Origin: Streptomyces sp. RB17 | GTDB lineage: Bacteria > Actinomycetota > Actinomycetes > Streptomycetales > Streptomycetaceae | Direction of reading: 5' to 3' | Length of the DNA stretch: 64,000 nucleotides | Assembly (NCBI RefSeq): GCF_009604455.1 | Contig: NZ_WEGL01000015.1 | Span: 1 to 64,000 of the forward strand | Shown: positions 34,672-43,160 of the stretch, piece by piece | How the letters are laid out: each line of letters opens with the position of its first letter | Position numbering within the stretch: the stretch's first letter is position 1 | Notes under the pieces: generated by a model | Told to the model about the DNA's origin: nothing | The model's database searches: none | What the model saw: the letters and a program-made list of their open reading frames with translations, nothing else | Position numbers and translations under genes: made by a program

Positions 34672-35853
34672 ATGGGCAAGGCGCAGAACAATCACGACGG
34701 TCCCGTGGCACCCCTGTGGGTCCGCCGCCCCGAGGCGCTGCACCTCGTCGCTTATGCGGTGGCCGCACTGGTGTTCACCGGCCAGATCGTGGCAGTGATC
34801 CTGCGAGGGTCGGACTGGCCGACGGCCCTCTCCGTGCTCCTCGCCGGTGGCGGTGTCGCCCTCTCATGGTGGCGGCCATGGGCAGGACTGGTCGTGGCGA
34901 GCGCGGCGTCTTTCGCCGTCACAGCGGTGGGCCATGACCCGCTGTCGGTGTGGATGATGGCGGTGCTCGTGCTGTTCGCGGTCGCCCTCAGGGGAAAGCA
35001 GCCGCTGGCCGGAACCGGCATCGTGGCGGCGTTCTTCCTGGGGGCGTTCATGACACTGGGAGGATTCCGTGGCGGCGCGATCGTGGGAGCCGCCGCACTC
35101 TTCTCAGCCATAGCGGGAGGCGCGACAGGGGCCGCGCTGCGCATCCACCGAGACCACTGGTTGACCCTGGAGGAACGGGCCGAGAGCGCCATCGCCACCC
35201 GTGAGATCGAAGCCACCCGACGGGTGACCGAGGAACGACTCCGCATCGCCCGGGACCTCCACGACGTCGTCGGCCACCAGGTCGCGCTGCTGAGCATGCA
35301 TCTCGGTGCTGCGGAGATCGGGCTGCCCGAAGACGCCGAGTCCTCCCGGCAGGCCCTCGTCTCCGCCAGGTCCAGCGCCCGCACCGTCGTCGTCGAAACA
35401 CAACGGATCCTCACGCTCCTCCGCCTCGGAGACGACATCTCCCACGACGAGGCGCTCCGGCCGACCCCGGCGCTCAGCGGCCTGGAGAGCCTTGTCGCCT
35501 CTTTCGAGAGCATCGGCCTCGACGTCCGGCCCTCCATCGACATCCCCCCCGGTTTCGTGGAACCCAGCGTCGGCGTGACGGTCTACCGAGTCGTTCAGGA
35601 AGCACTCACGAATGCCTACCGGCATGGAGAGGGGGCGGCAACGGTGGATGTGCGCGAGCGCGACGGCAGGATCTGCGTCACCGTCGAGAACCGCGTCGGT
35701 CACCCACCGCACGGCTCCGGCTCGGGCAGCGGACTCGGACTCGTGGGGATGCGCGAACGCGTCGAGTCCTCCAGCGGGCGGCTCACGATCGACAGTGACG
35801 ACGGGCGATTCCGGGTCCATGCGGAGTTCAGCCCCCTGGGAGCCGTCGTATGA
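34672..35853 (+). CDS. Sensor histidine kinase (NarL/DesK type)
   Basis: A 393-residue kinase. About five membrane helices (residues 20-155) form the sensor; a short coiled coil leads to the HisKA_3 domain with His197 in RIARDLHDVVGHQVAL; the HATPase end shows VVQEALTNAYRHG and GSGLGLVGMRERVES. It phosphorylates the co-encoded regulator. ATG 34672 is preferred; a GTG at 34654 is possible. The ATGA overlap with the regulator gene shows coupling. The stimulus is not readable, though the divergent HdeD-like gene hints at a membrane or pH stress. Confidence 0.85.
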   Translation: MGKAQNNHDGPVAPLWVRRPEALHLVAYAVAALVFTGQIVAVILRGSDWPTALSVLLAGGGVALSWWRPWAGLVVASAASFAVTAVGHDPLSVWMMAVLVLFAVALRGKQPLAGTGIVAAFFLGAFMTLGGFRGGAIVGAAALFSAIAGGATGAALRIHRDHWLTLEERAESAIATREIEATRRVTEERLRIARDLHDVVGHQVALLSMHLGAAEIGLPEDAESSRQALVSARSSARTVVVETQRILTLLRLGDDISHDEALRPTPALSGLESLVASFESIGLDVRPSIDIPPGFVEPSVGVTVYRVVQEALTNAYRHGEGAATVDVRERDGRICVTVENRVGHPPHGSGSGSGLGLVGMRERVESSSGRLTIDSDDGRFRVHAEFSPLGAVV

Positions 35854-36512
35854 CCACGCGGATTCTGATCGTCGACGACCAGGACGAGATCAGGGCCGGG
35901 ATCCGGGCGATGCTCCGGCTCGACCCAAGTCTCGTCGTCGTGGGTGATCTCTCCGATGGACTCCAGGTCGTCCCCTACCTCCGGGACCACCCCGTCGACC
36001 TGGTCCTGATGGACATACGGATGCCCGGCATCGACGGTGTCGAAGCGACCCGCCGGATCCGCACAGAGCACCCACCCGAAAAGCTGCGGGTGATCGTGCT
36101 GACCACTTTCGACCAGGACGACATCGTTCTCGCCGCCCTTCGCGCGGGCGCCAACGGTTTCCTGAGCAAGACCGTGAGCCCCGCCGAACTCGTCGCCGGA
36201 ATCACCGAGGTCGTCGGCGGGGGCGGTGCGCTGTCGGCCGCCGCGACGGCCGCGCTCATCGGTCACATGACCGACAGACCGCCCCCGGTGATCGACGAGG
36301 AACTGCTGCGACGCTTCGACGCTCTGACACCCAGGGAGCGGGACGTGGTCGTTCTCGTCGCGAGCGGTCTCGGCAACGACGAGATCGCGGCCCAGATGTC
36401 CGTGTCGCCGTTCACCGTGAAGACGCACGCGGTGCGGGCCATGACGAAGGTCGGCGCACGTGATCGAGCGCAACTCGTCTCGTTCACCTTCCGGGCCGGC
36501 CTCTACCCCTGA
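35850..36512 (+). CDS. LuxR/NarL-type response regulator
   Basis: A 220-residue regulator: receiver domain residues 1-120 with acidic pocket DDQ at 9-11, phosphoacceptor Asp55 in LVLMDIRMPG and Lys in LSKTVS; C-terminal LuxR-type helix-turn-helix (LTPRERDVVVLVASGLGNDE, VKTHAVRAMTKVGARDRA). Its start overlaps the kinase stop by four bases. It probably acts on the shared divergent promoter. Confidence 0.9.
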   Translation: MTTRILIVDDQDEIRAGIRAMLRLDPSLVVVGDLSDGLQVVPYLRDHPVDLVLMDIRMPGIDGVEATRRIRTEHPPEKLRVIVLTTFDQDDIVLAALRAGANGFLSKTVSPAELVAGITEVVGGGGALSAAATAALIGHMTDRPPPVIDEELLRRFDALTPRERDVVVLVASGLGNDEIAAQMSVSPFTVKTHAVRAMTKVGARDRAQLVSFTFRAGLYP

Positions 36513-36639
36513 GCCTGACGAGCAGAACGCCGAAACAGGTGGCCACCGTGGCGATGCCGAACAGTCCGGCGGGCGGGACGGCGTGGGCACGTATGGAAGA
36601 CCTCGCCGTCGCGCTGCGCGAGCGGCGTGCCTGCACCTG

Positions 36640-36855
36640 TACCTGCCGAGCAGGGCTTGCGCCACGGCCAGGCAGACGAGCTCGGAGTCGGTCAGCAGCA
36701 GCGGCCGTCCCATCCACCTGGTCCCTCCGATCTCGTCGTCGATCTTCCCTTACAGCGCGGTCAAGAGGGTGTTCAGGTCTTGCGTCACAACATGATCTTG
36801 AGCGCCCTCCCTTCAAGCTCGCGCATCCGCCCCGACATCGGACTCATTCGTCTAG
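36640..36855 (-). pseudogene. 5' fragment of an IS982 element, inverted
   Basis: On the minus strand from 36855 it has the same end (CTAGACGAATGAGTCC), leader and first 60 codons as the copy at 32761, with a few differences, one of which makes an early TAA in the transposase. It stops at about 36640. Between this piece and the response regulator (36513-36639) a minus frame HAVPPAGLFGIATVATCFGV may be the last membrane helix of a lost transporter. Confidence 0.8.
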
Positions 36856-36870
36856 CTTGATCTTTAACGG
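36854..36870 (+). repeat. Left inverted repeat of the NF041680-type element
   Basis: AGCTTGATCTTTAACGG matches the ends of the 28088-30146 unit. It directly abuts, and shares two bases with, the outer end of the inverted IS982 piece. Confidence 0.55.
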
Positions 36871-36994
36871 CCGGCGTCGAATGGTGCCTCGAACTTGATC
36901 ACTCGGTCTGGTATCCGCCGTACGCCAAAGCGGCCTTCGTCTGAACATGTGCTCCGACCAAGGAACACACATGTCCAGCACGAAGGCCGTGAAG

Positions 36995-38209
36995 ATGAGT
37001 CTGCTGCATCACGACGCCCGGCAAGAGCCGTTGGCGGAACTGTCATGCCTCCGGGGCGAGTTCTACTCCTGCCTCACCGCTCGTTCGGATGCGTTGTTCG
37101 AGCTGGCTGACGCCGTGCTGTGCGGCGACGGACCGGTGAGGTCGCTGGCCGAACTGTCGTTGGTCGGCGAACACCGCCGTGGTCATGGCGGGCTCTATGC
37201 CGCCCTCGCCCGTGGCAGGGTCGATACCGGCCGGCTGCGGCGGGCCCTGGCCGCGGTGCCACTGCCGCGGGCTGTCGACGGCCGGCTGGTCCTGGCCATC
37301 GACATCACCTGCTGGCTACGCCCCGATGCTCACACCTCACCGCAGCGGATCCTGTGTCACACCTACGGCCGGGGCAAAGACCAGCACATCCCTGTCCCTG
37401 GCTGGCCGTACTCGATCATCTGCGCACTCGAGCCGGGTCGCAGTTCCTGGACCGCGCCTTTGGACGCGCTTCGCCTGGCCCCCGGGGACGACAACGCCAC
37501 CGTCACAGCCCGGCAGCTGCGTGACCTGCTCCACCGGCTGATCACCGCCGGGCAGTGGCAGGAGGGCGACCCCGACGTCCTCGTCATCGCGGACGCCGGA
37601 TACGACGCACCCCGTCTTGCGTTCCTGCTCAAAGACCTGCCGGTCCAGGTGCTCGCCCGGATGCGCTCAGACCGGGTCCTGCGCCGGGCTGTTCCACCCC
37701 GCCAGCCCCACACGATGGGCCGCCCACCCCGGCACGGCGGCGAATTCGTCTTCGGACAGCCCGATACCTGGGGCGTCCCGGACACCGAGACTGTCACCGA
37801 CACACGTCTTTACGGCACCGCCAGGGCCCGCTCCTGGGACCGGCTGCACCCCAGGCTCACCCACCGCTCCTCCTGGGCCACGGCCGACGGCACTCTCCCG
37901 GTCGTCGAGGGGACGGTGATCCGCCTGGACATCGGCCACCTGCCCAGCGGCGCAACACCCAAGCCGGTCCGGCTGTGGTGGTCAGGCACCGACGCCACTG
38001 CGGCAGACGCCGACCGTCTCTGGCAGGCCTACCTGCGGCGCTTCGTCATCGAGCACACCTTTCGCCTCTTCAAGCAGGACAACCAGAAGCACACTGGAGA
38101 GATCCGGCGTATCCAGGGTGAGTCGCCCCAGGCGAGGTACACCGTCCGCGACGAGAAGACCAAAGCGGAAGAGCAGGTCGAGGAGCGGAAGATCGAGCGG
38201 TCGCTGTAA
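36995..38209 (+). pseudogene. NF041680-type transposase with replaced C-terminus
   Basis: A 404-codon open frame. MSLLHHDARQEPLAELSCLR to RRFVIEHTFRLFKQ follows the family with the catalytic residues in LVLAIDITCWLRPDA, VLVIADAGYDAPRLAF and FVIEHTFRLFK. Relatives go on for 110 or more residues (TLGW..., KLRTPEA..., RYDVGKTVKR). Here the frame after FRLFKQ continues with a charged, unrelated tail (DNQKHTGEIRRIQG, TKAEEQVEERKIERSL) and the right inverted repeat is absent. A deletion joined it to other DNA in frame. It is probably inactive, though a stable chimeric protein may be made. ATG 36995 corresponds to the start of the other copy. Confidence 0.7.
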
Positions 38210-38221
38210 CCACAGCAGCGT

Positions 38222-38256
38222 GATGAGTTGCCCCCTGCGAGGGTGGGCGACTCATC
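38222..38256. terminator. Hairpin after the chimeric transposase
   Basis: A 12-bp stem with one mismatch (GATGAGTTGCCC / GGGCGACTCATC) and an 11-base loop, 12 bases behind the stop. Confidence 0.65.
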
Positions 38257-38446
38257 GGCGTGAGGTACTACCTGTCCGGCAGTCGACGCCGGCGGTCGCC
38301 GCTCGGCACGGCCTTGCGCTCATCCATCGGCGCCTCCACACCCGTTACGAGATGAGACTCGCCGGCTGCCGCGCTGGGTGTAGGAGCACCTGGCCGCCCC
38401 GTGTCAGAGGCCTCGTCCGTTTCCGGGCTTCACCCGCGCCGATGCC

Positions 38447-38601
38447 CCAAGATCCCGTCCACAGCTCGTCCACGGACCCCGACATAGGGCCGCTTCGGAC
38501 GGCATGCGGCTGCACAAACGCGAAGACCCCGGCCTCAGCGTTTCCGCTGGTGACGGGGTCTTTGGGCACCTCATAGTGGGTGCCCCCGGCAGGATTCGAA
38601 C
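38447..38601 (-). repeat. Direct repeat copy A with tRNA 3' end and terminator
   Basis: 155 bases nearly identical to 42987-43141. Read on the minus strand it starts with the T-arm and acceptor end of a tRNA (GTTCGAATCCTGCCGGGG then GCACC), followed by a terminator hairpin (AAGACCCC ... GGGGTCTT). The 5' two thirds of the tRNA are absent: upstream sequence (AAGGAGA) does not form the anticodon arm. This is the typical appearance of an attachment site or of a tRNA-end duplication left by an integrase. Confidence 0.7.
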
Positions 38602-38650
38602 TCTCCTTCACGACCAGGCCGCGGCCGATCTGCACGGCCCAGAAACCCAC

Positions 38651-38686
38651 GCAGGCACCAGCCGTTCACCTTCGGGTGGTGCCTGC
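38651..38686. terminator. Terminator of the cold-shock-like gene
   Basis: A perfect 10-bp stem (GCAGGCACCA) with a 16-base loop, 20 bases after the stop of the minus-strand gene. Confidence 0.7.
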
Positions 38687-38705
38687 CGCGCGCTGCTGTC
38701 GAGAC

Positions 38706-38897
38706 TCAGGCCTTGTTGACCTTGGCCGCGCGTCCCGGTCCTTGGATCTGGAACGAGACGGTGTCCCCGGGATGGATCTCGTCGGGGTCGATCACGAGGT
38801 CGTCTACCGTGAAGTACAGCACGGGACCACCTTGGTCGTTCTTGATGCTTCCCTCGCCCGGGTCCGCGTTCCACTCATGGATCTTGCCTTGGTCCAT
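38706..38897 (-). CDS. Small cold-shock-domain-like protein
   Basis: 63 residues from ATG 38897 with GGAGACAC upstream. MDQGKIHEWNADPGEGSIKN resembles the first two strands of a cold-shock domain (GxIxxWNxxxGxGxI), and VSFQIQGPGRAAKVNKA its end (VxFxxxxxxxxxAxxV). The RNA-binding aromatic residues are only partly kept. It probably binds nucleic acid. A normal cold-shock gene lies 0.6 kb away in the opposite direction. Confidence 0.6.
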   Translation of the reverse strand: MDQGKIHEWNADPGEGSIKNDQGGPVLYFTVDDLVIDPDEIHPGDTVSFQIQGPGRAAKVNKA

Positions 38898-39035
38898 GGC
38901 TGTGTCTCCTTGGCTTGATGGGGGGCGAGCTCCGGTCGCATGCCGGGCTCGCTTCCAGCGAACGCGAGCCCGCGTGCGTCAGCGACCGCTGTGCGTCGAA
39001 CAGGTGACGACGGCCGCCAGCCCACCGACGGGCGT

Positions 39036-39248
39036 TCAGCGCTCCCATACCTCCGGGCCGCCACCGTGCCATTCGATCAGCGGCGAGTTCACCAGGTCCA
39101 CCACGTCCAACCCCTCCAGGCCGGCACGCTCCAGGAACACGCTCAGGTCATGCAGGCTGTATGCGGTTCCCAGCGTCTCGCTGCCGACCTGGATGCGACG
39201 GCCGCCACCCTCTCCGGGCGGGAACACGATCACGCGACGCTCAGCCAT
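39036..39248 (-). CDS. Small hypothetical protein
   Basis: 70 residues from ATG 39248: MAERRVIVFPPGEGGGRRIQ, VGSETLGTAYSLHDLSVFLE, RAGLEGLDVVDLVNSPLIEW. It has an alpha/beta look and no known motif; similar short proteins occur in many Streptomyces. It shares the strand with the cold-shock-like gene and precedes it by 138 bases, so the two may be co-transcribed. Confidence 0.55.
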   Translation of the reverse strand: MAERRVIVFPPGEGGGRRIQVGSETLGTAYSLHDLSVFLERAGLEGLDVVDLVNSPLIEWHGGGPEVWER

Positions 39249-39411
39249 AGCCTCAGCCTCGCCCAACGGCAGGTGAGGCGCATTCGGGGGACGGCTGTCA
39301 GTGGCGGCGGTTGCCCCACGGGGGGTCGCGTTGTCGTCGTGGTGTCTTGTGGCCGAGCTACACCAGCCGGTGTAGCGTCGTAATCAGCAGTCGTGGTTCC
39401 GAAGTCCCGTT

Positions 39412-39439
39412 CGCCCGTGATCGCATCGCGGGCGTTTTT
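39412..39439 (+). terminator. Terminator-like hairpin in the csp leader
   Basis: CGCCCGTGAT-CGC-ATCGCGGGCG followed by TTTTT forms a 10-bp stem with one mismatch, a classical intrinsic terminator shape, 91 bases before the cold-shock start. A second small hairpin (CCCGCACgGTGCGGG, 39481-39495) lies nearer the gene. It either ends upstream transcription or attenuates csp expression. Confidence 0.6.
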
Positions 39440-39529
39440 GCGTTCAACGCCTCTCCGGACCAGGGCGATCACCTCCGGGACCCGCACGGTGCGGGACCCG
39501 ATACGAGTCCCCTCGAAGGAGACAGGCAC

Positions 39530-39733
39530 ATGGCCAAGGGCACTGTGAAGTGGTTCAACGCGGAAAAGGGCTTCGGCTTCATCGAGCAGGAGGGTGGCGG
39601 CCCCGACGTCTTCGCCCACTACTCGAACATCGTCGCCCAGGGCTTCCGCGAGCTGCAGGAGGGTCAGAAGGTCGAGTTCGACGTCACGCAGGGCCAGAAG
39701 GGCCCGCAGGCGGAGAACATCCGCCCCCTGTAA
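39530..39733 (+). CDS. csp: Cold-shock protein
   Basis: A 67-residue single cold-shock domain: MAKGTVKWFNAEKGFGFIEQ includes RNP1 (KGFGFI) and DVFAHYSNI is RNP2. It ends PQAENIRPL as do the actinobacterial ScoF/CspA-like proteins. It binds single-stranded RNA and DNA and helps translation at low temperature or in general growth. CGAAGGAGAC precedes the ATG. The long, structured leader suggests post-transcriptional control; a good terminator follows. Confidence 0.95.
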   Translation: MAKGTVKWFNAEKGFGFIEQEGGGPDVFAHYSNIVAQGFRELQEGQKVEFDVTQGQKGPQAENIRPL

Positions 39734-39750
39734 CGCCACACGCAAGAAAG

Positions 39751-39782
39751 GCCCCAGCTGGTGGGTACATCCCGGCTGGGGC
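39751..39782. terminator. Terminator after csp
   Basis: An 8-bp stem (GCCCCAGC / GCTGGGGC) with a 16-base loop followed by TTCTTC, 18 bases after the stop codon. Confidence 0.75.
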
Positions 39783-39830
39783 TTCTTCGGTCCCGTCCGC
39801 CGGTTGTGCCTGCCGGGGCCGCCCTACCTG

Positions 39831-39959
39831 TCAGCCCTCGCTCGGGACGATGAAGCCCCTCGCTGGCCTGGGCTCTTCCGGGTCACGCGAGTCCGGCTGC
39901 TGCGTGCGCTTCCACGCAGCGACCAGATCCGCGTGCCGCGGGTCGATCCACTCGGGCAT
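39831..39959 (-). CDS. Very small hypothetical protein (42 residues)
   Basis: ATG 39959 has an excellent ribosome site (GAAGGGAGG, 5 bases away) and reads MPEWIDPRHADLVAAWKRTQ then GFIVPSEG before TGA 39831. Charge pattern and codon use look genuine, but no family is recognised. The IS982 relic starts 23 bases behind its start codon, so its promoter may have been separated. Confidence 0.45.
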   Translation of the reverse strand: MPEWIDPRHADLVAAWKRTQQPDSRDPEEPRPARGFIVPSEG

Positions 39960-39981
39960 GCGGCCTCCCTTCGTGCCCCCG

Positions 39982-40987
39982 CTGCCTAGATGATCTATTC
40001 CAAGGGGTGCCTGAAGAGACGAAAACGAGGGCGTCCAAGATCATGTTGTGACGCACAACTTGGACACCCTCGCGACAGCACTCTATGCGACGACCGATGA
40101 CCTGCTGAAGGAGCGTCCGGACTTGGCGCCGCGGCGACCGCCAGTCGGTATCGCCCCGCGGCTGAGCGATGCCGAACTGGTCACCCTGGCGATGATGCAG
40201 GCCATGCTCGGCTTCACCTCCGAGGCCAGGTGGCTCCGTCACGCCCGTGCCCATCTGCGGCGCCTCTTCCCGTACCTGCCGCAGCAGCCCGGATACAACA
40301 AACGGCTGCGCAAGGCTGCCGGCCTGATGCGGACCATCAACCGGATCCTGGCCATCAACACCTCAGTGTGGAGCGACGACGTGTGGGTCGTGGACTCCAC
40401 GCCGGTCGAATGCGGCCGCTCCCGCGAGACAGTGAAACGCTCCGACCTGGCCGGATGGGTCGAATACGGCTACTGCGCCAGCCACAGCCGGTTCTTCTGG
40501 GGGCTGCGCCTGCACCTGATCTGCACCCTCCAGGGCCTGCCCGTCGCCTTCGCCCTGACCGGCGCCAAAGCCGACGAACGCGAGACCCTGCTGGACCTCC
40601 TCGCCGCCGACCCCGACCTCCTACGCGACCGTCCCGGACAGACCCTGATCGGCGACAAGAACTACTTCGGCCGCGCCTTCGAACACGAACTCGCCGAGCA
40701 GGAAACCAACTTGTTGCGGTCGGCCCGCAAGGGCGAACGGGAACGGCCGGGCGCACACCTCTTCAAGCCTTTGCGGCAGATCATCGAGTCAATCAACGAG
40801 ACCTCAAGGGCCAGCTCGACCTCGAACGGCACCGCGGACGCACACCCAACGGCGTCATCGCTCGCGTAATGCAACGCATCCTCGTCCTGACCACGGCGAT
40901 ATGGCACAACGACCACACCGGACAAGACGTCCTACGCTCGCTGACCGCGTTCGATCACTGATCCCTTGGAATAGATCATCTAGGCAG
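39982..40987. mobile_element. IS982-family element with perfect 25-bp inverted repeats
   Basis: The ends 39982-40006 and 40963-40987 are perfect 25-bp inverted repeats (CTGCCTAGATGATCTATTCC...). The 1006-bp element holds one transposase gene that carries a frameshift. No clear target duplication is seen. Confidence 0.9.
40048..40961 (+). pseudogene. Frameshifted IS982-family transposase
   Basis: From GTG 40048 the frame is intact up to PLRQIIESINE near 40800; then one base is lost and the end (RDLKGQLDLERHRGRTPNGV to LRSLTAFDH) continues in another frame to 40961. The catalytic Glu region is exactly at the break. The catalytic Asp residues in VDSTPVECGRSR and GDKNYFGRAF are kept. It could be saved only by ribosomal slippage; there is no obvious slippery site, so it is taken as dead. 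Confidence 0.85.
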
Positions 40988-41149
40988 GAAGCAGTTCCGT
41001 AGCGGTGCCACTTCGCGCCCTCATGAAGGCAGAGCAGATCGGGAGTTGCCTCCGGCTCTTACGGCCTTTGAGTGGTCGGCTTCGCCGATGGGCTGTAACA
41101 CCCCGGGTTTTACAGCCTGTCCTTGACCGGACAGCCTGGCCGTGGCAGG

Positions 41150-41656
41150 TCAGTGGGACTGCGACGGGGGCCACTGACCGCGGGACAGGTCGTGGTCGAG
41201 CAGTCGGTCGCTGACATCGCCCTTGTAGAAGAGGTCCGAGCCGAACTCGTCACCGAAGTGCTCCGCCAGCAAGGACGAGAACAGCAGTGCGGCTGACTGT
41301 GGCCGGTGGTTCATGACCAGCTGACTGGTCTCGCCCGCCTCGTTGAAGTACACTACGACGAAGTTGTAAATCTCGATTCCACCCGGACGGTAGGACTCGC
41401 TGCCACGGATGGTGGAGCGGTAGTCCTCCAGGAAGAGCTCGCCGCGCTTGCCGAAGAAGCGGAAGTCCTGGAAAGCGTAGTTGCTTCGGGCGAAGCTCAG
41501 CAGCTTCCCTACCTTTTCCTTGCCGATCACTTCACCGTTGGCGAAATTGCCCTGGAGGATGACGTCGTCGGCGAGATTGTCGAGCCACTCTGGGTAGTAG
41601 TCCAGGTGTGGCGCCTGGTTCTTCAGCTTGCCGGTGGGCTCGTTCGGTGTGGTCAT
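41150..41656 (-). CDS. NTF2/SnoaL-like protein
   Basis: 168 residues from ATG 41656 with GAGGAGACGACTGC before it. The fold of a cone-shaped NTF2-like domain is suggested by YPEWLDNLADDVILQGNFAN, FARSNYAFQDFRFFGKRGEL and GIEIYNFVVVYFNEAGE. Members are small isomerases, hydratases or ligand-binding proteins. It is in the same direction as the small gene at 41729-41926 and near the divergent LysR, which likely controls it. Confidence 0.65.
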   Translation of the reverse strand: MTTPNEPTGKLKNQAPHLDYYPEWLDNLADDVILQGNFANGEVIGKEKVGKLLSFARSNYAFQDFRFFGKRGELFLEDYRSTIRGSESYRPGGIEIYNFVVVYFNEAGETSQLVMNHRPQSAALLFSSLLAEHFGDEFGSDLFYKGDVSDRLLDHDLSRGQWPPSQSH

Positions 41657-41728
41657 GGCAGTCGTCTCCTCGTTCCTGGATTTGATTCTGCGTGTTCCCC
41701 TCGTCCGAGCAAGAAATTCTCGTTCGGA

Positions 41729-41926
41729 TCAGGGAGATGAAGATGTCGTCGGGAGGATATCGAGCGCCTCGGCGACCAGCCTGTTGATCGTGTCGGTCAC
41801 CTTGCGCTTGTCCTCCAGTTTCGATGTGGCCGCCAGCAAGCATTCCTGCTTCGAGTAGTTCCTCCGATGAAAAGGATCGTCGACCGTGACGATCGCTGTC
41901 CAACGAAAGTCATAGACCGCAGCCAT
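41729..41926 (-). CDS. Small hypothetical protein
   Basis: 65 residues from ATG 41926: MAAVYDFRWTAIVTVDDPFH, RRNYSKQECLLAATSKLEDK and TINRLVAEALDILP. The second half is amphipathic helix. The composition differs from random antisense frames of this GC-rich DNA. It could be the first gene of the LysR-controlled unit; the ribosome site is weak, hence low confidence. Confidence 0.4.
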   Translation of the reverse strand: MAAVYDFRWTAIVTVDDPFHRRNYSKQECLLAATSKLEDKRKVTDTINRLVAEALDILPTTSSSP

Positions 41927-41939
41927 CTCGCTGAGAGAT
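41925..41939. promoter_or_regulatory. LysR-type binding site
   Basis: ATCTC-N5-GAGAT is a 15-bp inverted repeat of the LysR form (T-N11-A) 33 bases upstream of the LysR start. Confidence 0.5.
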
Positions 41940-41971
41940 AAGTGGGGGGCTCTCTGAGGGATACTGGGAGG

Positions 41972-42865
41972 GTGGAACTGCGCCAGCTCGAGTACTTCGT
42001 CGCCGTCGCGGAGGAAGCGAACTTCACCCGTGCCGCCGCACGGCTGCACGTCGTCCAGTCCGCAGTCTCCACCACGATCAAGAACCTCGAGCGAGAACTC
42101 GGCACGCCGCTGCTGGAACGCACCACCAAACGCGTGCTGCTCACCGATGCCGGTGCTGCCCTGCTCCCGCGCGCCCATGCCGCTCTCGACGCCGCCCGGG
42201 AAGCCGCAGACGCGGTGGCCGAGGTCCGTGGAGGACTGCGCGGCACCCTGCGGCTGGGCACGATGACCACGGTGGGGCTCATCGACTTTCCTGCGCTCCT
42301 CAGTGAATTCCACCGGCGCCATCCCGGTGTGCTCCTGCAGACCAGCGCCGCCGCCTCCGGCTCCCAGGGCCTGATCGACGCCCTCCTCGAACGGCGGCTC
42401 GACCTCGCCTTCGTCTCCCTGCCCGGACCGCACCCGACGGGCATCACGCTGACCGACCTCGTCACCTCGGTGCTCGACCTCGTCGTGCCGGCCGCCCATC
42501 CGCTCGCGAAACGCCGCACTGTGCCGATCACCGAACTAGCCGGCCTGGACTTCGTCGACTTCCCCGTGAGCTATGGCATCCGGACCGTTGCCGATCAGGC
42601 CTTCGCTGCCGCCTCCGTGCCCCGTCGCGTCGCCCTCGAGATCACTGACGTCCCCACCGGCGTGGCCTACGTCCGCAACGGACTGGGCGTGGCGCTATTG
42701 CCACGGCCTGCCCTCGCCAAGGCGCAGGACGTCGCCACGCTGACCATCGACGACGCCGACCTGGACTGGCCGTTTTCCCTGGCCGTTCCGTCCGAGCGCA
42801 CGCCCAGTCGTGCGGCACGTGCCCTGATCGCGATAACGCACGAGTTCCTCATCTGGCGAGGATGA
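41972..42865 (+). CDS. LysR-family regulator
   Basis: A 297-residue LysR protein from GTG 41972. The helix-turn-helix MELRQLEYFVAVAEEANFTR, AAARLHVVQSAVSTTIKNLE is at the very N-terminus, followed by the effector domain (LRLGTMTTVGLIDFPALL, LVVPAAHPLAKR, GVALLPRPAL). It autoregulates at the inverted repeat just before it and probably activates the divergent small genes. Confidence 0.9.
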   Translation: MELRQLEYFVAVAEEANFTRAAARLHVVQSAVSTTIKNLERELGTPLLERTTKRVLLTDAGAALLPRAHAALDAAREAADAVAEVRGGLRGTLRLGTMTTVGLIDFPALLSEFHRRHPGVLLQTSAAASGSQGLIDALLERRLDLAFVSLPGPHPTGITLTDLVTSVLDLVVPAAHPLAKRRTVPITELAGLDFVDFPVSYGIRTVADQAFAAASVPRRVALEITDVPTGVAYVRNGLGVALLPRPALAKAQDVATLTIDDADLDWPFSLAVPSERTPSRAARALIAITHEFLIWRG

Positions 42866-42986
42866 GCATCGCCTCGGAGTGGTCAGACCGGGTTTTGTAG
42901 TCGCGCATGGTTGACCTTGTGGACGATCCGGATGTCTTGCGAGCGCATAGGGATGGGGAAAGCGCTGAGGGCTAGTCGGCGTTGGA

Positions 42987-43160
42987 CCAAGATCCCGTCC
43001 ACAGCTCGTCCACGGACCCCGACATAGGGCCGCTTCCGGCGGCATAGCGCTGCACAAACGCGAAGACCCCGGCCTCAGCGTTTCCGCTGGTGACGGGGTC
43101 TTAGGGCACCTCATACAGGGTGCCCCGGGCAGGATTCGAACCTGCGCACACGGCTCCGTG
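42987..43160 (-). repeat. Direct repeat copy B with tRNA-Arg-like 3' half
   Basis: 155 bases (42987-43141) match 38447-38601 closely. On the minus strand the tRNA part is longer than in copy A: GGAGCCGTGTGCGCAGG, then TTCGAATCCTGCCCGGGGCA, i.e. the 3' side of an anticodon stem, variable loop, T-arm and acceptor with discriminator, then the terminator. The tRNA 5' half and anticodon are gone, and the XRE gene starts at that point. This looks like an att site formed by integration in a tRNA 3' half. Confidence 0.7.

Noticed and set aside
40048..40961. Programmed frameshift in the IS982 transposase
   Set aside because: No slippery heptamer or downstream structure at the break, and the intact family copy at 32828 is a single frame.
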